A DNA stretch of 64,000 nt from Tribonema minus. Lineage: Eukaryota > Sar > Xanthophyceae > Tribonematales > Tribonemataceae. The stretch covers positions 186,001-250,000 of the forward strand of contig JAFCMP010000555.1 in NCBI GenBank assembly GCA_017506865.1, written 5' to 3'. How positions within the stretch are numbered: the first letter of the stretch is position 1; every line of letters starts with the position of its first letter. The translations under genes were made by a program, and so were the position numbers. This document shows, piece after piece, positions 10,377 to 23,200 of the stretch. Under the pieces are notes generated by a model. That model saw only the letters and a program-made list of their open reading frames with translations. It was not told where the DNA came from and made no database searches.

Positions 10377-13300
10377 TCATTCTAATGGCTGCACTATCAG
10401 CACCGCATCTGCCAAGCCGAAGTCTTCAATTGTCTGCTGCGACATAGAGTCATCTGACAGCGCCTCCTGCGGATACGAGCGGCGAAGCTCCCACCTGCTG
10501 CGTCAGCACAAACATGGGCGCAAATGTCAGTGTCAAACGAACGTTCTGAGTAGGCGACGGCCATCGATAGCCAAGTGTACGCTGTCATGGATGCAAGGCG
10601 GGGGCACAGGGAGCTGCAAGTTATGGCAAGGTGCGCCACGTATTTGCCAGCAAACTCACAGGAATGGAAAGCTCAGCACCCGTCGTCTTCTACAGCCAGT
10701 GCGCTTGAAGCGCTGATTGCTGCATGAGGCGGATGCTTCATATCGCTTCTCTTGCCCACACATGCTGCTTGTAAGCATGCTGGACAGCACTGTGCGCATA
10801 CTCCATCAAGTCAGCGAGAGCACGGGACGCACCGCATGATACTGATGAGCATACCCGCAGTGTTACTGCCACAATGCTCAGCTGCCCTGTGGCAGACCCG
10901 CGCGCCCGCTTCTCGCTCGATGCACGCAGTACTACTTGGAAGTACATTTGAACATTTGAGTGCACCTGCGCATACATTGGCCAGAAGGCACTGGACGCAT
11001 GATGTGATACCGAAGACTCTCGGAGTACCCGAAGCGCAGGCGCCGTATTTGCTACAACGCTCAACTGCCCTGCGCCACACCCGCCCGCCTCACGCATGCT
11101 GATGGCTGCTCCAGCTGCCTTCTCGCTTGATGCACACCGCACTACGTATCCTCGAAAGCACCTCCTTGTATATTGGCCAGAAGCACTGGACGCGTGACGT
11201 GGTACCAAGAAGCAAATACCTGACAGCGCCATGTGTGCCTCAACGCTCACCTGCCCTGCGCCAAACGCGCGCGCCTCACGTACGCGTACAGGTCGCTGAC
11301 GCGAGAGCTGGCGGCAAAGCGGCGCACGATGCGCGCCCCCCCGCACTTGAAGCAGACCCTAACAACCCCTTCCCCTTCCTGGGGTGGAGCGACGGCGGCG
11401 TGCAACAACGCAATTCTTGCTGTCATGACATGCACGCCACAAGTGGTCAACAGGAGCGAACAAAAGTGGCACAGTAGAGGTTTTGCGTGAAGTGGCGCGT
11501 CAGTCCTGCGGTGGCGCTGGTGAGGGCCGAGAGGCGGATCGCAAGGCCCTGCCGTGCCGCGCCAGTGTGCATACACACAAGTTCACTTCTGAATCCGCTG
11601 CAGTAGATATATGAACACTGGTTGGCGCCTTGCCCTGCAGCTGGTTGAAACCGCCTGCAGAGGCTCGGTAAAGTAGCGCAAGGGACATGTGCTTGAAGTT
11701 GTCATATGCCAGGGCAGGAATTAGGGTTAGGGTTAGAGTAGCGCAAGTGACACCTTGCAGGGGGTTGTTGTGCGCCAGGGCAGCTCGAGGTGTTGACATC
11801 AGTGCCGCGATGTGCCCTCGCTTTGCTGGCTGCGGGCAGTGCTCTGTGTGGAGAGGTAAATGAGAGACTTGGGTCGCCTCTGGCAGTTGATCTGGTTACA
11901 CACAGCTACCTGGGTTGGCTCGATGCGCACGGCCAGTAGTAGATAGATGTGAGACAGGGGCAATCTATCCTGCGATCTGGGTTACACACAGCTACTATGG
12001 GTTGGGCTCACTGCGCGCTGCCAGGGGGCGAGGAGGCGGCGGCAGGCAACAAGCGGCGCACCCTGTTGCATAGGGATGCGCGGCACCGCCAAGCTGTAAG
12101 TGCGGTACATCAGAGGCACCACGTGCTGCTCAGTTGCTGGATCTTCGTGCGCGTCAGGGCCCCCGCAGCGCCACACACCATGCTCAACTGCAACTTCGCC
12201 TGCAAGCGGCGATGATGGCCAGAGCCACTTCAGCAGCGCACGCCTGTACCCGCCGCGGCGCCGCCGTGCGTGTTGTCGAAGTTAGCCTCGGCAAGACGTG
12301 CCGTGGGCGCGCGATCCCAAATGCCGAGCCCGTGTGAAGGGCCGGAAGCGCTTACACATCACACTGGCTGGCAGCTGCATATCACATTGTCTGTGCTCAA
12401 ACCAGAGGGTCGTCTGACACGACCCCAGTTGGTCGCTGCTACTAATACTATCTGGGAGTGCAACATTCGTGTCTTGTTTCCGTCTGCCTTTCCATGGGTA
12501 CTCACCGGTAGCCAAACCTGCCAAGCCTTCTGATGCTCCGCGGTCAGACAAAGCCCACTGGCGCTGTTGTCAATCAGCACTTGGCGCCGTCGCTACGGGG
12601 CCCGCCATTATCTCATTGATGTATACAATTAGACAGCTTCGCGCTTCAAATCTGCTCTCAAGACCCTCACCGGCGGCTCATGCGGCAGCTCCTCTGAAAG
12701 CGTCGGCGCAGGGAGGGCGCTTATTGAAGCAGCGGGACTGTGTAACTGTCCATTGGACGGCGCGCTGTGGCAGCGCTCAGCGTCTTCATTGCAGCGCTCC
12801 GTCGCGCCAGCAGGCGAGCTGAGCGTTGCTGCAGTGTCGCGGTCTCTCTGTCTGCGGGCCGAGGGGAAAGAGAGCAAGAGCGCAGTCATCAGGGTTAACC
12901 TAACCCTATCCCTCGCGCCATCAGGCGAGCTGAGCGTTGCTGCAGTGTCGCGGTCTCTCTGTCTGCGGTTGAATGAGAAGGAGGACGGCGGCGTAATTGT
13001 GATGGCACGGGCCGAATGCATCGCACAATCTGGGCACCAGGCAGCCAAGAGTGGCTGAGGCTCTCCGATGGCTTTCTGCTTGGTGCCATTCGCCTGCACC
13101 ACCTGGAAGGCTGAGCATTGCCGCGTCTGTGCTTCTGCTGTGATATGTATGCGGCGGGTATGCATGTGCGGTGCAAGCAGGTTCGAGCTCATGCCAAAAC
13201 GTGGTGTGGAGCGTGGGGCGCAATCATGGCCCCAATGAGTGTGCTTCCGGATATGCAGTAGCAAAGTTAAATGACAACTGGGAGCGAATCCCTTAATCGA

Positions 13301-14115
13301 GTGCGCTGGACCTATTGAGGAATCATGCACTTCTTAACTTATGCTTTGCACACACAATCTTCGGACTGCAGGTCGCCTCACCTGTCTGCCTCCAGAGACA
13401 CAGCGTATGCGAGGTCCTGCTGCAGCAGCAGCTCCCTCCGCGCCGCCGCAGCGGTCTGCTGAGCATCGCCATCGCCTGCGTCAGTGCTCAAAACACCCCC
13501 CAGCCCCGCTCCGTACTGCAGGGCAGCGGCAATATCCCCATCCAGAGACCACGTTTTCACCGCGGGTGAATCTGGAGGAGAGTTCAACTTGAGGTTCGCA
13601 GGCCCGTCTGGCACAGCAGGGCTCGTAGCGCCAGCTGCGTCAACCCGAGACCCCTGTTGTGAGCGCTGCTGCCCGTTGACGCGCTGGTGATCATCATGCT
13701 CAGTGGGCGTACCACTGCCCATCTCTGCCATGCGCTGCCGCGCATCGGCGCACTGCCGCTCATGGACGGCAAATATGTCGCCTGGCCGTGACGGCGCCGC
13801 CGCTGCGCCAGCCGCCGCTGCCGTTGCCGCTGCCGCCGCTGCCGCTGCCACGTCAGTTTCTGCTGCCGACACTGCCGCGCCTTCCTTCAAGTGTGAGGAG
13901 CTGCTGAGCGCCGTGTGCCTTTCTTGCAGGGCGCTCAACGAGAATGCCTCAAACACGGCCACAGCAGAAGGCGCGGAATTGCGCGGATGCGGCGGCAGCG
14001 GCGGCGGCGGCGGCGGTGCGCGCTGCCTGGCGCGCAGGTCCTGCAGCACCTGCGCCGCCTGCTTGGCCTCGCGGCGGCGACGCGTCACCCAGCGCGCCGC
14101 GTGCGCCGCCAGGCT
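10377..14115 (-). CDS. UBX-domain protein (p97/Cdc48 adaptor type)
   Basis: Minus-strand exons are 14115-13382 (5' limit uncertain), 12851-12671, 11378-11251 and 10494-10377, with phases that join. Exon 1 ends in LLLQQDLAYAVSLEADR, the helix that precedes UBX domains in this family. Exon 2 gives QRDRDTAATL and ends LSEELPHEPP. Exons 3 and 4 form the UBX fold, with VVRVCFKCGGARIVRRFAAS followed by WELRRSYPQEALSDDSM, then TIEDFGLADAVLIVQ and PLE-stop. UBX domains bind the p97/Cdc48 N-domain and recruit it to ubiquitinated substrates. The N-terminal part is rich in Ala and Pro with no visible UBA or UAS domain. The frame stays open to an ATG at 14457; 14115 follows a good acceptor, and the true start is unresolved. 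A GTGAGG inside the UBX exon (11279) was not used because the longer exon ending at GTGAGC fits both phase and domain. Confidence 0.8.
10790..11200. repeat. Copies of the UBX exon 3 tail in its intron
   Basis: The 3' end of exon 11378-11251 plus its donor (plus strand CAACGCTCACCTGCCCTGCGCC) recurs at about 11055-11090 and, more degraded, 10870-10900. Each copy is followed by related sequence containing CATTGGCCAGAAGGCACTGG or TATTGGCCAGAAGCACTGGAC and CTCGCTTGATGCAC. The period is roughly 180 bp. The copies have lost the reading frame. Confidence 0.7.
11721..11737. repeat. Interstitial TTAGGG tract
   Basis: A short run of TTAGGG units inside the large intron of the UBX gene, read on the plus strand. 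Confidence 0.85.
12790..12980. repeat. Near-identical copy of UBX exon 2 acceptor end
   Basis: About 60 bases spanning the acceptor end of exon 12851-12671 (GGCGAGCTGAGCGTTGCTGC through CTGTCTGCGG on the plus strand) are repeated at about 12920-12977 with very few differences. A TTAGGG-like junction (GGGTTAACCTAACCCTA) lies between the copies. The high identity implies a recent event compared with the decayed copies elsewhere. Confidence 0.8.
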
Positions 14116-15105
14116 CTGCAGCAGGCTGCATAGTGCCAAGGTGCGGAGGCAGCAGCAATCAGCGTTAGATGATGGCGCGGCGCGTTGGTAGCAACGCGTC
14201 GCCTGCAGGACGGCCCAGCGGCGCCGCGTCAACGTTCGGCAGGAGGGGACGGCGGTTGAGTACAGCGGAAAGGCGCATGGCAGAGTACGCAGGTGCCTAG
14301 GAACGGAAGCACCGCGGCGGCGAAGTGCATGCACGGAGAACGCAATGCGGCGCGTGCCATGGGGCTGAATGCTAGTCAAAATGACACGACGTTCGTTATG
14401 CTCACAGGTGGTCGCAATCAAGAGAGGAGGTGTCTGAGCTTTGCGTTGCAGTTCCATTGAGGTTGTTGGACCGTTGGTTCATGTCGGCTTTGCTTGCCGA
14501 ATCAGCAGAGATAGCCCTTGCCTCTGCAAGAAGAGATGCTGCAACCATGCCATGTGCATCCATTGACATCCAAAGGAGGATCTTCAGGTGCAGTACAATT
14601 GCTGAACGGTCAGCTGTCTGGCAATAATGCACACCACGATTGGCATCACGCTACAAGTTGCGTCAGTGTCACAACTTTGCGTTACACCGATAACTTCCTT
14701 GTCGAGATTATGCGACACCAGGGCACACCAAGGGCCTCTGCTCGCAGCGCAACAGCTTGGCGGCCTGCAGTAGCTAGGTGATGGGCATGCGGTGCGCTGG
14801 GCATCACAGCAGGTGTGCAAGACTTGCACGGTGGCACTCACAACGCCGCCGCAACAGTCGCCAGGGAGCCCAGCAGCAGCTGTTGCCTGAGCCTCCAGTC
14901 CACTCCGCCTTCGAGTGCCGCATCCACATCTGCAGCGCCCATAGCAGCTTCCGACGCCATTTGCAATTGCCGAGTTGGAGTTCTTCAAGTTGATCTTGAA
15001 GTTTTCAGTTGGAACCTGCCAGGAGAGGCATTGCCAGGTTCTACAGCTTCTGATAGTTTTTCTGATCTGATCCACTTGCAGGCAGCAGCAGCAACGTCGC
15101 GGCCG

Positions 15106-16923
15106 ATGAACCACGGCTTCGGCGACGATGATGCACTCGCGAGAGCAACTTCAAAAAATACCAGTGAAACCTGGCAAGCAAGCTATGGCAATGGCAGCAT
15201 TATACCACCCCGCAGGTATGCAAGCAGTGTCAGCGAAAACTACTATGCGAGCAACGGCGCTACTCTGGGTCAAGCTGCTCATAAGCAGAGCGACACAGAA
15301 ATCAAAGATGGGGGCGGCAGCAGATGTGGGAGCGTCGTCTCTGCCCTCAACAGCGACAAGAGCACTGGAAGCAGTGGGACAGACGGTGCCTGTAGCAACA
15401 ACGGCAGCACTGGTAAATGCCACGCCGATGCCAGTGTCAGCAGCTTCATCACCACTGCTCGGGATATCAATCCTCCGCAACGACAACTGCCTACTGCAAC
15501 TAACAGCAGCCGGCAGCCAGCTGCATCCACTGGTGACACGCCTGTGAACGCGTGGTCGCTGCTGTGTGCGCGCGTGCGCGTCAACGCGGCGACCTTGGTG
15601 CCGCAACAGCCCGAATGCAGCAGCGTCGCGTCCGTCCATCACGGCTTACACCATAAGCAGCAGCAGAGCGCGCACGGCGCTGCGCCAACAGTGGCACCGG
15701 TGCAGTCCGCAGGACTGTACGCAGCAAACGCCACCGTCACCTATACCTACCCTGATGATGATCATACATCCCCCCTGGACAACAACAACTGCCCCCGGGA
15801 CACCTACCACGGTACTCTGCGGCGGCAGTGGCCCCTCACGGGCCCCCTCTTTGCACCGTCACACCGCCTCTACCCCCCCACAGCAGCGCTCCATGCAAAC
15901 CACGTGCCAGCGCTCAGCCGGTCGCACCCCGTACCTGCCTCTCTGATCGGACGCGTGCGAGCGAGTACACCGCTGGACTCGCGGTGTACTGACTCCGTGG
16001 CTGCAGCGCTGAGCGCTGTCGAAGCGGAGTTAAAGTCGTGGGCTCACCAGCGGCGCCACTGCGAGCGTCTCAAGTACGGGAGGCGCAGCAGCTGGGGCGG
16101 CTGCGCCAGCGGCGGCAGCAGCAGCGGCAGCGGTGCCCGCAGCGCCGCCAGCGGCTGCAGCGGAGGCGGCCACGGCGGCGCCAGCGGCACCAGCGGCTGC
16201 AGCCACGGCGACAGCAGCAGCAGCGGCGGCGGCGGCCCTAGAGAGCAACGCGCATCAGCAGCAGCACGTAGTCCGCCGCCGCCGTCGCGGCCGCTGCAGC
16301 CGCGCGCGCGCCTGTTCGCCGCTGTCAAGGCGGCGGCGCTGCGCGAGCACGCGGCGGCGGCGCGCGGCGCCGCGCGCGTCGCGCACGGCCTGGAGCCGAG
16401 CTGCTGCGCATCAGCGCTTGCCGCGGAGATGGTGTCCGAGGTGCGGCACCCGCGCAGCGGCGACGCCGCTGCTGCTGCCGATGCCGCAAGCTGCAGCAGG
16501 GCCGAAGGTGCCGGTGGCAGCGGCGGAGGCGGTGGCGGCAGGGGCGGCGGCAGCAGCGGCGGAGGCGGCAGTGGCGGTGGTCAAGGGCGTGCCGGTGGCG
16601 CTGACGGCAGCAGGGGCTGCGCTGGCGGCGCCCGCGGCAACGTGCGCAGCTGCGGCGACGAGGGCAGCAGCGCACGCGGCAGGGAAGAGCAGCGGTGTAC
16701 AGCGGAGGAGATCAAGCGCCTCCTGAAGGCCTCCAAGCGGCTGCGGGAGCGTGCGTCGAGCGCTGATGATGTTGATACTTCAAGTGGTAGTTGTGCGAGT
16801 GCTGACGAGCGGGAGGAAGTGGCGCGCGAGGATGGGGCAGCAGGGGGTAGGATGGTAGCTAGTGAGGCTCAGCATGTGCTGGAGGCATCGCGCCAGCTGC
16901 GGCAGCGCTTTGGCATTGAATAG
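15106..16923 (+). CDS. Hypothetical Ser/Gly/Ala-rich protein with helical C-terminus
   Basis: A long open frame ends in TAG at 16921-16923. It is open back to 14782, but the first ATG is at 15106, giving 605 residues. Sequence just upstream (14983-15079) looks intronic: it has a CTTCAAG..CTTGAAG hairpin word and a good acceptor, TGATCCACTTGCAG. The first third is Ser/Thr/Asn-rich. Residues around 330-520 are almost pure Gly, Ser, Ala and Arg. The last 80 residues are charged and helical, with two related motifs, EEIKRLLKASKRLRER and HVLEASRQLRQRFG, just before the stop. Neither strand shows a known domain. The charged, non-repetitive tail is the best argument that the frame is real. The function is not recognised. 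Confidence 0.5.
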   Translation: MNHGFGDDDALARATSKNTSETWQASYGNGSIIPPRRYASSVSENYYASNGATLGQAAHKQSDTEIKDGGGSRCGSVVSALNSDKSTGSSGTDGACSNNGSTGKCHADASVSSFITTARDINPPQRQLPTATNSSRQPAASTGDTPVNAWSLLCARVRVNAATLVPQQPECSSVASVHHGLHHKQQQSAHGAAPTVAPVQSAGLYAANATVTYTYPDDDHTSPLDNNNCPRDTYHGTLRRQWPLTGPLFAPSHRLYPPTAALHANHVPALSRSHPVPASLIGRVRASTPLDSRCTDSVAAALSAVEAELKSWAHQRRHCERLKYGRRSSWGGCASGGSSSGSGARSAASGCSGGGHGGASGTSGCSHGDSSSSGGGGPREQRASAAARSPPPPSRPLQPRARLFAAVKAAALREHAAAARGAARVAHGLEPSCCASALAAEMVSEVRHPRSGDAAAAADAASCSRAEGAGGSGGGGGGRGGGSSGGGGSGGGQGRAGGADGSRGCAGGARGNVRSCGDEGSSARGREEQRCTAEEIKRLLKASKRLRERASSADDVDTSSGSCASADEREEVAREDGAAGGRMVASEAQHVLEASRQLRQRFGIE

Positions 16924-17234
16924 CACATCAGCTGGCCTTGCAGTTTGCGCTGTGCAACGTCGGCGCTCCACGATGCGCTTGATAGTTTCACACTAGTTGC
17001 TGATTCCTGCGCAATCGCTGCATTCATTGTGTGTCCCTTGGGTGAACGCTCAGCGTGGGCTGCAAACCTCCAAATGACTAGGTATGCGTATGCTGTTACA
17101 TTTCCAAAGAAAATAGCGTCTAGTCCTGCACAACTTATTTGCTACTTGGCTGGGTGGAGATTAGGGCTTGGAGTTAAAGCTGTAGTTTCTCCTCGGCAAA
17201 ACTCTGTTAGCCTTACCTACAAGCGGACAGCGAC
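16924..17234. other. Short intergenic spacer
   Basis: This spacer separates two plus-strand genes. It holds no recognisable element; the promoter and 5' untranslated region of the secreted cysteine-repeat gene should lie here. Confidence 0.4.
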
Positions 17235-20200
17235 ATGATGGCTCTCACGCGGCGTTTGGGCGTGGCCTTCCTGCTTGCTTGCACGTGGTGCGCTGTGCAC
17301 GCTATCGGCTCCGGACAATTTGCCGAGGTGAGACCGAAATTTATCACGCAGGTTCGGGTGCTGTGCTTTGCTGTGCTTTGGGGACGGGAAAGCCTTCATA
17401 GCAAATGTCAGCACGATGCACGCTGCAGCAGGGCAGACATTCGATGTGCTGACTTCTCAACCTCCGTGACCGTGTGTGTGTTCCCATGGCTTGGGAGTTC
17501 AGCTCATGCAGCAGCGGCAATTGGAAGGTGAGTAGCATGTATGTACGGCTGCTGCGTCTTTGTTAACAGAACGTCTTGCTGTACCGACATGCGTCTGCAT
17601 GTATATAGTCTTTCTTGCCTTGCTTGCAGGACCAAGTCTTGGCCGCAGGCATTGCATCTGTGTGAAGACATGCGAGAATCGGCTGAGCTGTGTGTGTGAG
17701 CCTCCACGCTCAGTATTTTCGCAAGCGCGTGTGCCAGTAGCGCATTTCAGGTACGCACATTGCGTACGATGTTTGATGACGGACGACGGGTTCAAGCGTG
17801 GTGTTCGTGACCAACCAAATCAGGTCATGCGATGATGAAGATGCTAGGCAACCTCACCATCACATGCTGTTTGGTCAACAGTCTATTGCAACTGCTGTTA
17901 CAGCAGCACCTGCAGCCACCGACAGGTGGATTCATGCTCTGAAGCACATTCCTCGCAAGTAGATGTTTTCCTGGACTCATGCCATGAGAAGAGAACAGCG
18001 CAAAGTTCTGTGCAGCGTCCTGCTAACCCTAGCCGGGTGCACACCGCATAGTACGTAATACCTGCGTGCCGTGCTTGCATCCGTTACTGGCTGTGCCTCA
18101 GCGCCGCGCTGCGGCAAGTGCGGCGACAAGACGAAGACGTCAGAGGTGTGCGTTAAGAAGGTCGATGGGCGCTACAAATGCACGTGCAAGGAGTCCAAGC
18201 AGCAGCCCTCGTGTGTGGTGAGTCGAGCAGTGATGGATGAATTCATGGGGTGGTGCACACATGATGATCGTCCAATTTCAGCCTCATTATACTTCGCTGC
18301 TCCTGCACGTGCAAGGAGTCCAAGCAGCAGCCCTCGTGCATGGTGAGTCGAGCGTTGATGCACGAGTGGGGTAGTCTGAGCAAAGATGGTCCAATGTCAA
18401 CCTCCTCATTCTTTGTGGCGTATCTTGGAGAGCCCACACAGCAGCCCTTGTGTGTGGCGAGTGGAGCATTGGTGACTGCTTGAGTGGGGTGGGTATCATG
18501 CAGAGCGCTGACGCAGTGACCGCCTGCTTAATGGCTTGTCACATCTACACACTGAAAATGTTTGTCTTCCACGCGCATTCATCTCAGTGTTGCTTGTGTG
18601 AAGTGAAAATGGCCACTGCCACAGGGACAGTACCACTTTTTTGTGCACTCGGACAGGGGCAGCGTGCTAGCCTTGCTGGCTCGTGAATAGATCGCTTCGG
18701 CACCATTCTGTCGCGCTGGCACCGCTGATCTGCAACGAGCGCAGGTCACGAGTCCAAGTCGATTGGCACGTACATGCATACCTACCTACGTCACAACTCG
18801 CCTTCCCTGTCTGCAGCTGCGAACACCGCGCAGCGTCGCCACTCGGCCCGCATGTCAACTGATGTGAAGTTTTTTCAGCGAATACGTGAGTACTTGGGTA
18901 GCGCTGATCCTGCGGTATTAGCTTGCACCTGTGCAGCTCACCGCAGCTCAGCATCTGTTTTGATGGTTCGTCACAACATTTCAAGTTTGGGATTAAGGGT
19001 ATGGGATCAGTGTAGGGTTCGATTGGGGGTGGGGGATGGCAGAGGCAACACTGGGGGGCTAAGGACTAGGCTGGGGCGGCTTCTTGCTGCTGCAGTGCGG
19101 ACAGAACCTACCTACTGTATTGTAAAAAAGCTACTGAAAACCTGGCCAATGCGCACAACTGCTCGTGCTCAGCGTCATTTGCTGTTCGCCGCTGCACCGC
19201 CACAGGGCCAGACGACGTCAAAGGGGCTGACCTGCGCTGGGTACCAAGCCTGCGCGGTGAGCGGATAACCTGTACTTCAACTTCACTTCACCTTGACTTG
19301 CAGACACTTAACACGTCGGAGCCCTGTGACTGCTTGGCACCAAGTAGCGAACGCCATGTGCTTCAGCTGCTTTCCAAAACTTTCCTTTTCCTTGGCGGTG
19401 ATTCAGCCTGCGTGGTAGTGGATGACCCTCAACCTCAACTTGACGTGTGAGAGCAGGCGTCCTGCGACCACAACATGGCGGTACCTCGTGAACGCTTGAC
19501 ATCAAGTATGTAGTGACCACCATGCGTGTTTAGCCCCGTCGTGAAAATGTTCTGGTTGCCTCTGACGGCTCTCTGATCCCGCCAAGCTCAACATCACCTG
19601 GTGCATGCAAGCCACGTCCTCTGCATTGCGCATGCATCCATGGTGTCCGCCACAACCATGTTCACGTTGCTACAGCAGCCGTGAGGGGCCTGAACAATGA
19701 AAGAACAAAGCAACTGGCGCCTCAGGGTCATGGCGCACCATGTCCAGTTGAACAAACTGCGCCTCTCATTCTTTTGCCACGCGCCTGCACGCCGCCGTCA
19801 GTAGGGCTAGGGTTGGGATTCGGGCTAGAGTGCATTGTGTGCTGAGCTGCGGCTGCGCCATATAATTCCAACTTCACACTTCGAGCCTCACTCATCAACT
19901 TCACGATCTGACAATGTACTAAAGGCCTGGCGTCATCGCTTGCTTGCGGCTGCCGTCTGCCGCTTGCAGCGCGTCACCTTCACGGGGGGTGGTCCCGTGC
20001 CGTGCACATCGCCGTACGCGTGCAGGGTGAGCGTAATTCATGAATCCGTGGACATTCTCGATGAATTTTATGGACACCTGCTCTGCCCATGTAGATTGTT
20101 TTGAAGGTACAGCGAGGGATTTCTGAAGACCAGGACTGCATTTTGAGCTGTGCCGTGCATGACAACGGAGCGGTGTGGCTATACGGCCAGCATCCACTGC

Positions 20201-23200
20201 CCAAAGTTCACGCAAGACGTGCGCACAGTTGTAAACCAATCTCCGCATCAAGTGGTGCAACTCTCTGCGTAGCGAACGTGAACGTGCAGTCAAGTACGCA
20301 AATCTGGTGTGCACACACGCACACGCGTTTGAAATGCATGGCAAGTACACAAATCTGGTGTGTGTACACATGCACGTACGGTCAAACACCGGAAAAGTGC
20401 GCCTGCGCTCGCATATCCCTAGTTTTAACTCACTCTTGCGCACAAGAAGGGCCTGGACGTGTTCTCCAGGTGTACAACACCCTGATAAGCCTTGCAATCA
20501 ATATACTTCTGAAGTAGGCCTTGATAGCAGTTGCGCCAGTGGACTAGAGGTGTACAAGGCCCTGTTCGGCGTTGCAGAACCAATGTAGGCCTTGATAGCA
20601 GTTCTCCAGCTGTTGGGGCTCCATTACTCCGACCCCTCAAGACTGCGGTTGCATTGCTCTTCGACGGTGCGGGTGTTTTCTGTTCTTGCGGTTTTGCAGC
20701 GGTTGACATGCATGACGCGACGGCAGCGTACCGCTTGCGCAAGGGTTGACGCCGCATGAATGTTCCGTGTTGCTGCGCAATACGATGCGCGGTGGCCACA
20801 GCCTTGTCACACGCACATCGGGGCACTTGAAGTCAGTGCACTTGAAGTACGCACGGCATGGCCGCCACAAACCGCGGAGCTCCACACTGCTCAGCAGACA
20901 ACTCTCTCTCGTGCGCCTACATCACACCCTCTCAGGCACCGCGACAAGTGCCTGTTGTACTCCGCGCAGGGTGTGTGCACGCCCGTCCCGTTTGGGCCTA
21001 ACCCTAGCCCTAAGCCTATGACCCGCGGGCATCAGTCAAAGACTGCGCCTGCCTGTGAGTGCGGCTTGCATTCTCCGTGCAAACCCGCCAGGGCACCGCA
21101 GCACGTGCCCACTCCACTGCGGTGCAGGGTCTGTGCATTCCGCTCGCGCCTAACCCTAACCCTAAGCCCCTCTGGCACCATTCGAAACCCTGCGCCTGCC
21201 TGTGAGTGCGACTCACATCATCCGCCAAGTGACGCACACACTCATGACGCGGCGGTGCGGCTGTGTGTCTGATGTTTGGTGACTCAAAACGCGCGTTGGG
21301 ACCACCACGAGGGCTCAGCAGCAAGCGGCACTCCATAGTTAACTGTGTAAAGATAAAGTGCCGTTTTTTGTTTTTGTTTTTTCCCCGCCGCCGCTGCATC
21401 CTCAAAAGGACTCGACCATCAAGGGCACCGCGACCGTGAGGTGCACCAACAACAAGGCCTGCACGGTGCGTACCTGCATACCTATGTACTCCTGCTGAGC
21501 GCTGCTGATAGTGCGCGGTGCGTACCCATGTACGTAACCCTGCTGCATTGTGAACAGAGCGTACCTACCTACACATATAGCCCCGCTGAGCGCTGCTGAT
21601 AGTGCACAGTGCGTACCTACATACCCACCCCTGCTGAGCGTTGCTGATAGCATGGCAGCGGCCGCTGCTAGACGGCCTGACAGGCGCAGGCACACGGCGC
21701 ATGTGCGAGCTGCGCATGGACTGCAGGGTTAGGGTTGGGGTCAGCGCTAGAATTCGACTTGGGTTTAGCTGCTGACGTCGGCGCAGCGGCTTCCGCTGCC
21801 TTAGAGTTAGGGTTAGGGTTAGGGCTAGGGTAGCGCCATGGTCCGCGCAGTATGGTGCAAGGACGGCGAAGCACAAGATACATGAAGTTGTCAGTTGAGG
21901 TCTACACGCGTCAGCGTGGCCCTCATCACCAATCGATGGTCTGCCATGCACCGCCGCATGCGGCCTCCGCCAAGCGATACGACTGTATTGTGCAGGCGCT
22001 GGAGAAACTGCAAACGCTGATCCGTCTGAGTGTGGCTGACGCTTCATGTTTGGAGCAAGCACTTTTTTTAAGAAGCAACGCTTTGTTGAAAATAAGTCGA
22101 GTGTGGATTGCGCACGGATGGGCGGTATGAGCCTGCTCTGCTGACTGTCTGTCAGGCAGGCGCGCGCACGACCCTTACGCCGCTGCCGCGTTAGGGCTGG
22201 GGTCAAGGACAGGGTTATGGTTAGCGTCAGTGGGGGGTTGGGGTTCAGGTTGGCCGACCGGTGCCGCCAGCCGTTTGTTGCTGTGGGTAAGCCCAGACTT
22301 AGTCCTCACGTTTGAAGTTTGTTTGAACTTTGCAAACAGCAAGCACCGTCGGGACGAAGATTTGTTGACTGGCATCGACGCAGCAGGCACGAGTGGCGCC
22401 GCTATAGGCCATTTGAATTCTGCTGAAGCGCTTCAGTGACCACACTGCAGCAGCGGCACTGTCACCGGATACCTCACTCCGAACGAGCACGCTCAGAGCG
22501 CGTTCTGCTGAAGTGCTATCAGAGAATCACATTACAGCAGCGGCATCGTCACCGCATACTTGCGTCAAGCGCGCTCTGTGCAGCACTCACCGGGCTCAGT
22601 TGCTCTGCTTGTAACTGCCGCCTCTCAGGGCTCCAAGGTCAGCGGCTCGGCCGTCGTCTACTGCGACCACGACGCGTCGTGCATGGTGAGTACAGTGCCT
22701 TCGCAAATCAGCATGCTGCACACTTGCGTAGAACGGGACTCTGCGCTTTTTGGGGTGTCTGGCTGGACCTTGCATTGCTGCAGCCCTGCGCGTCTGTGTG
22801 CGAAGGCCGAATCAGTTTAGCCGGGATATTGCTTGAGTCTGCAGCGCTCTGCGGAAATCCGGCCCCGCACATTGCGAGCGTACCCTGCCGTGCTGTAAAG
22901 TGCTGCTGCAATGCATCATCTAGGCGTGTTTTTCCTGGCTGTATACCGCGCCAAGTGTCGATTGCTGCGGCACCGATAGCAAGTCTGGGTCTGCCCCAAC
23001 AGTTGCAAGGGTCGCGCTTCTTGCACTCACAATCGATGCCTCGAGCGCCCCCGCACGTTTGCAGCTGCTGCGTATCGACGCCTTCCTGTCCCGCGGCTGA
23101 CACGGCGCCTCTTGTGTGCGTCGCGTCGGCAGGCGGTCACTTCGTCCGAAAAATCTATTGCACGCTTGCCCTCCCCGTCGACTACTCGAGCGTCTTTTTT

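Noticed and set aside
10377-11280. GTGAGG at 11279 as the donor of the UBX exon
   Set aside because: Using it breaks the phase with the final exon and drops part of the UBX fold. The GTGAGC donor after 11251 joins in phase and gives a continuous domain.
13703-14191. Plus-strand Ala/Gly-rich frame
   Set aside because: It is the shadow of the UBX gene exon, whose product has a recognisable helix leading into a UBX domain.
14815-15105. GTG start and 97 extra codons for the Ser/Gly-rich protein
   Set aside because: GTG starts are not expected in nuclear genes, and this stretch contains an intron-like hairpin word and a good acceptor before the first ATG.
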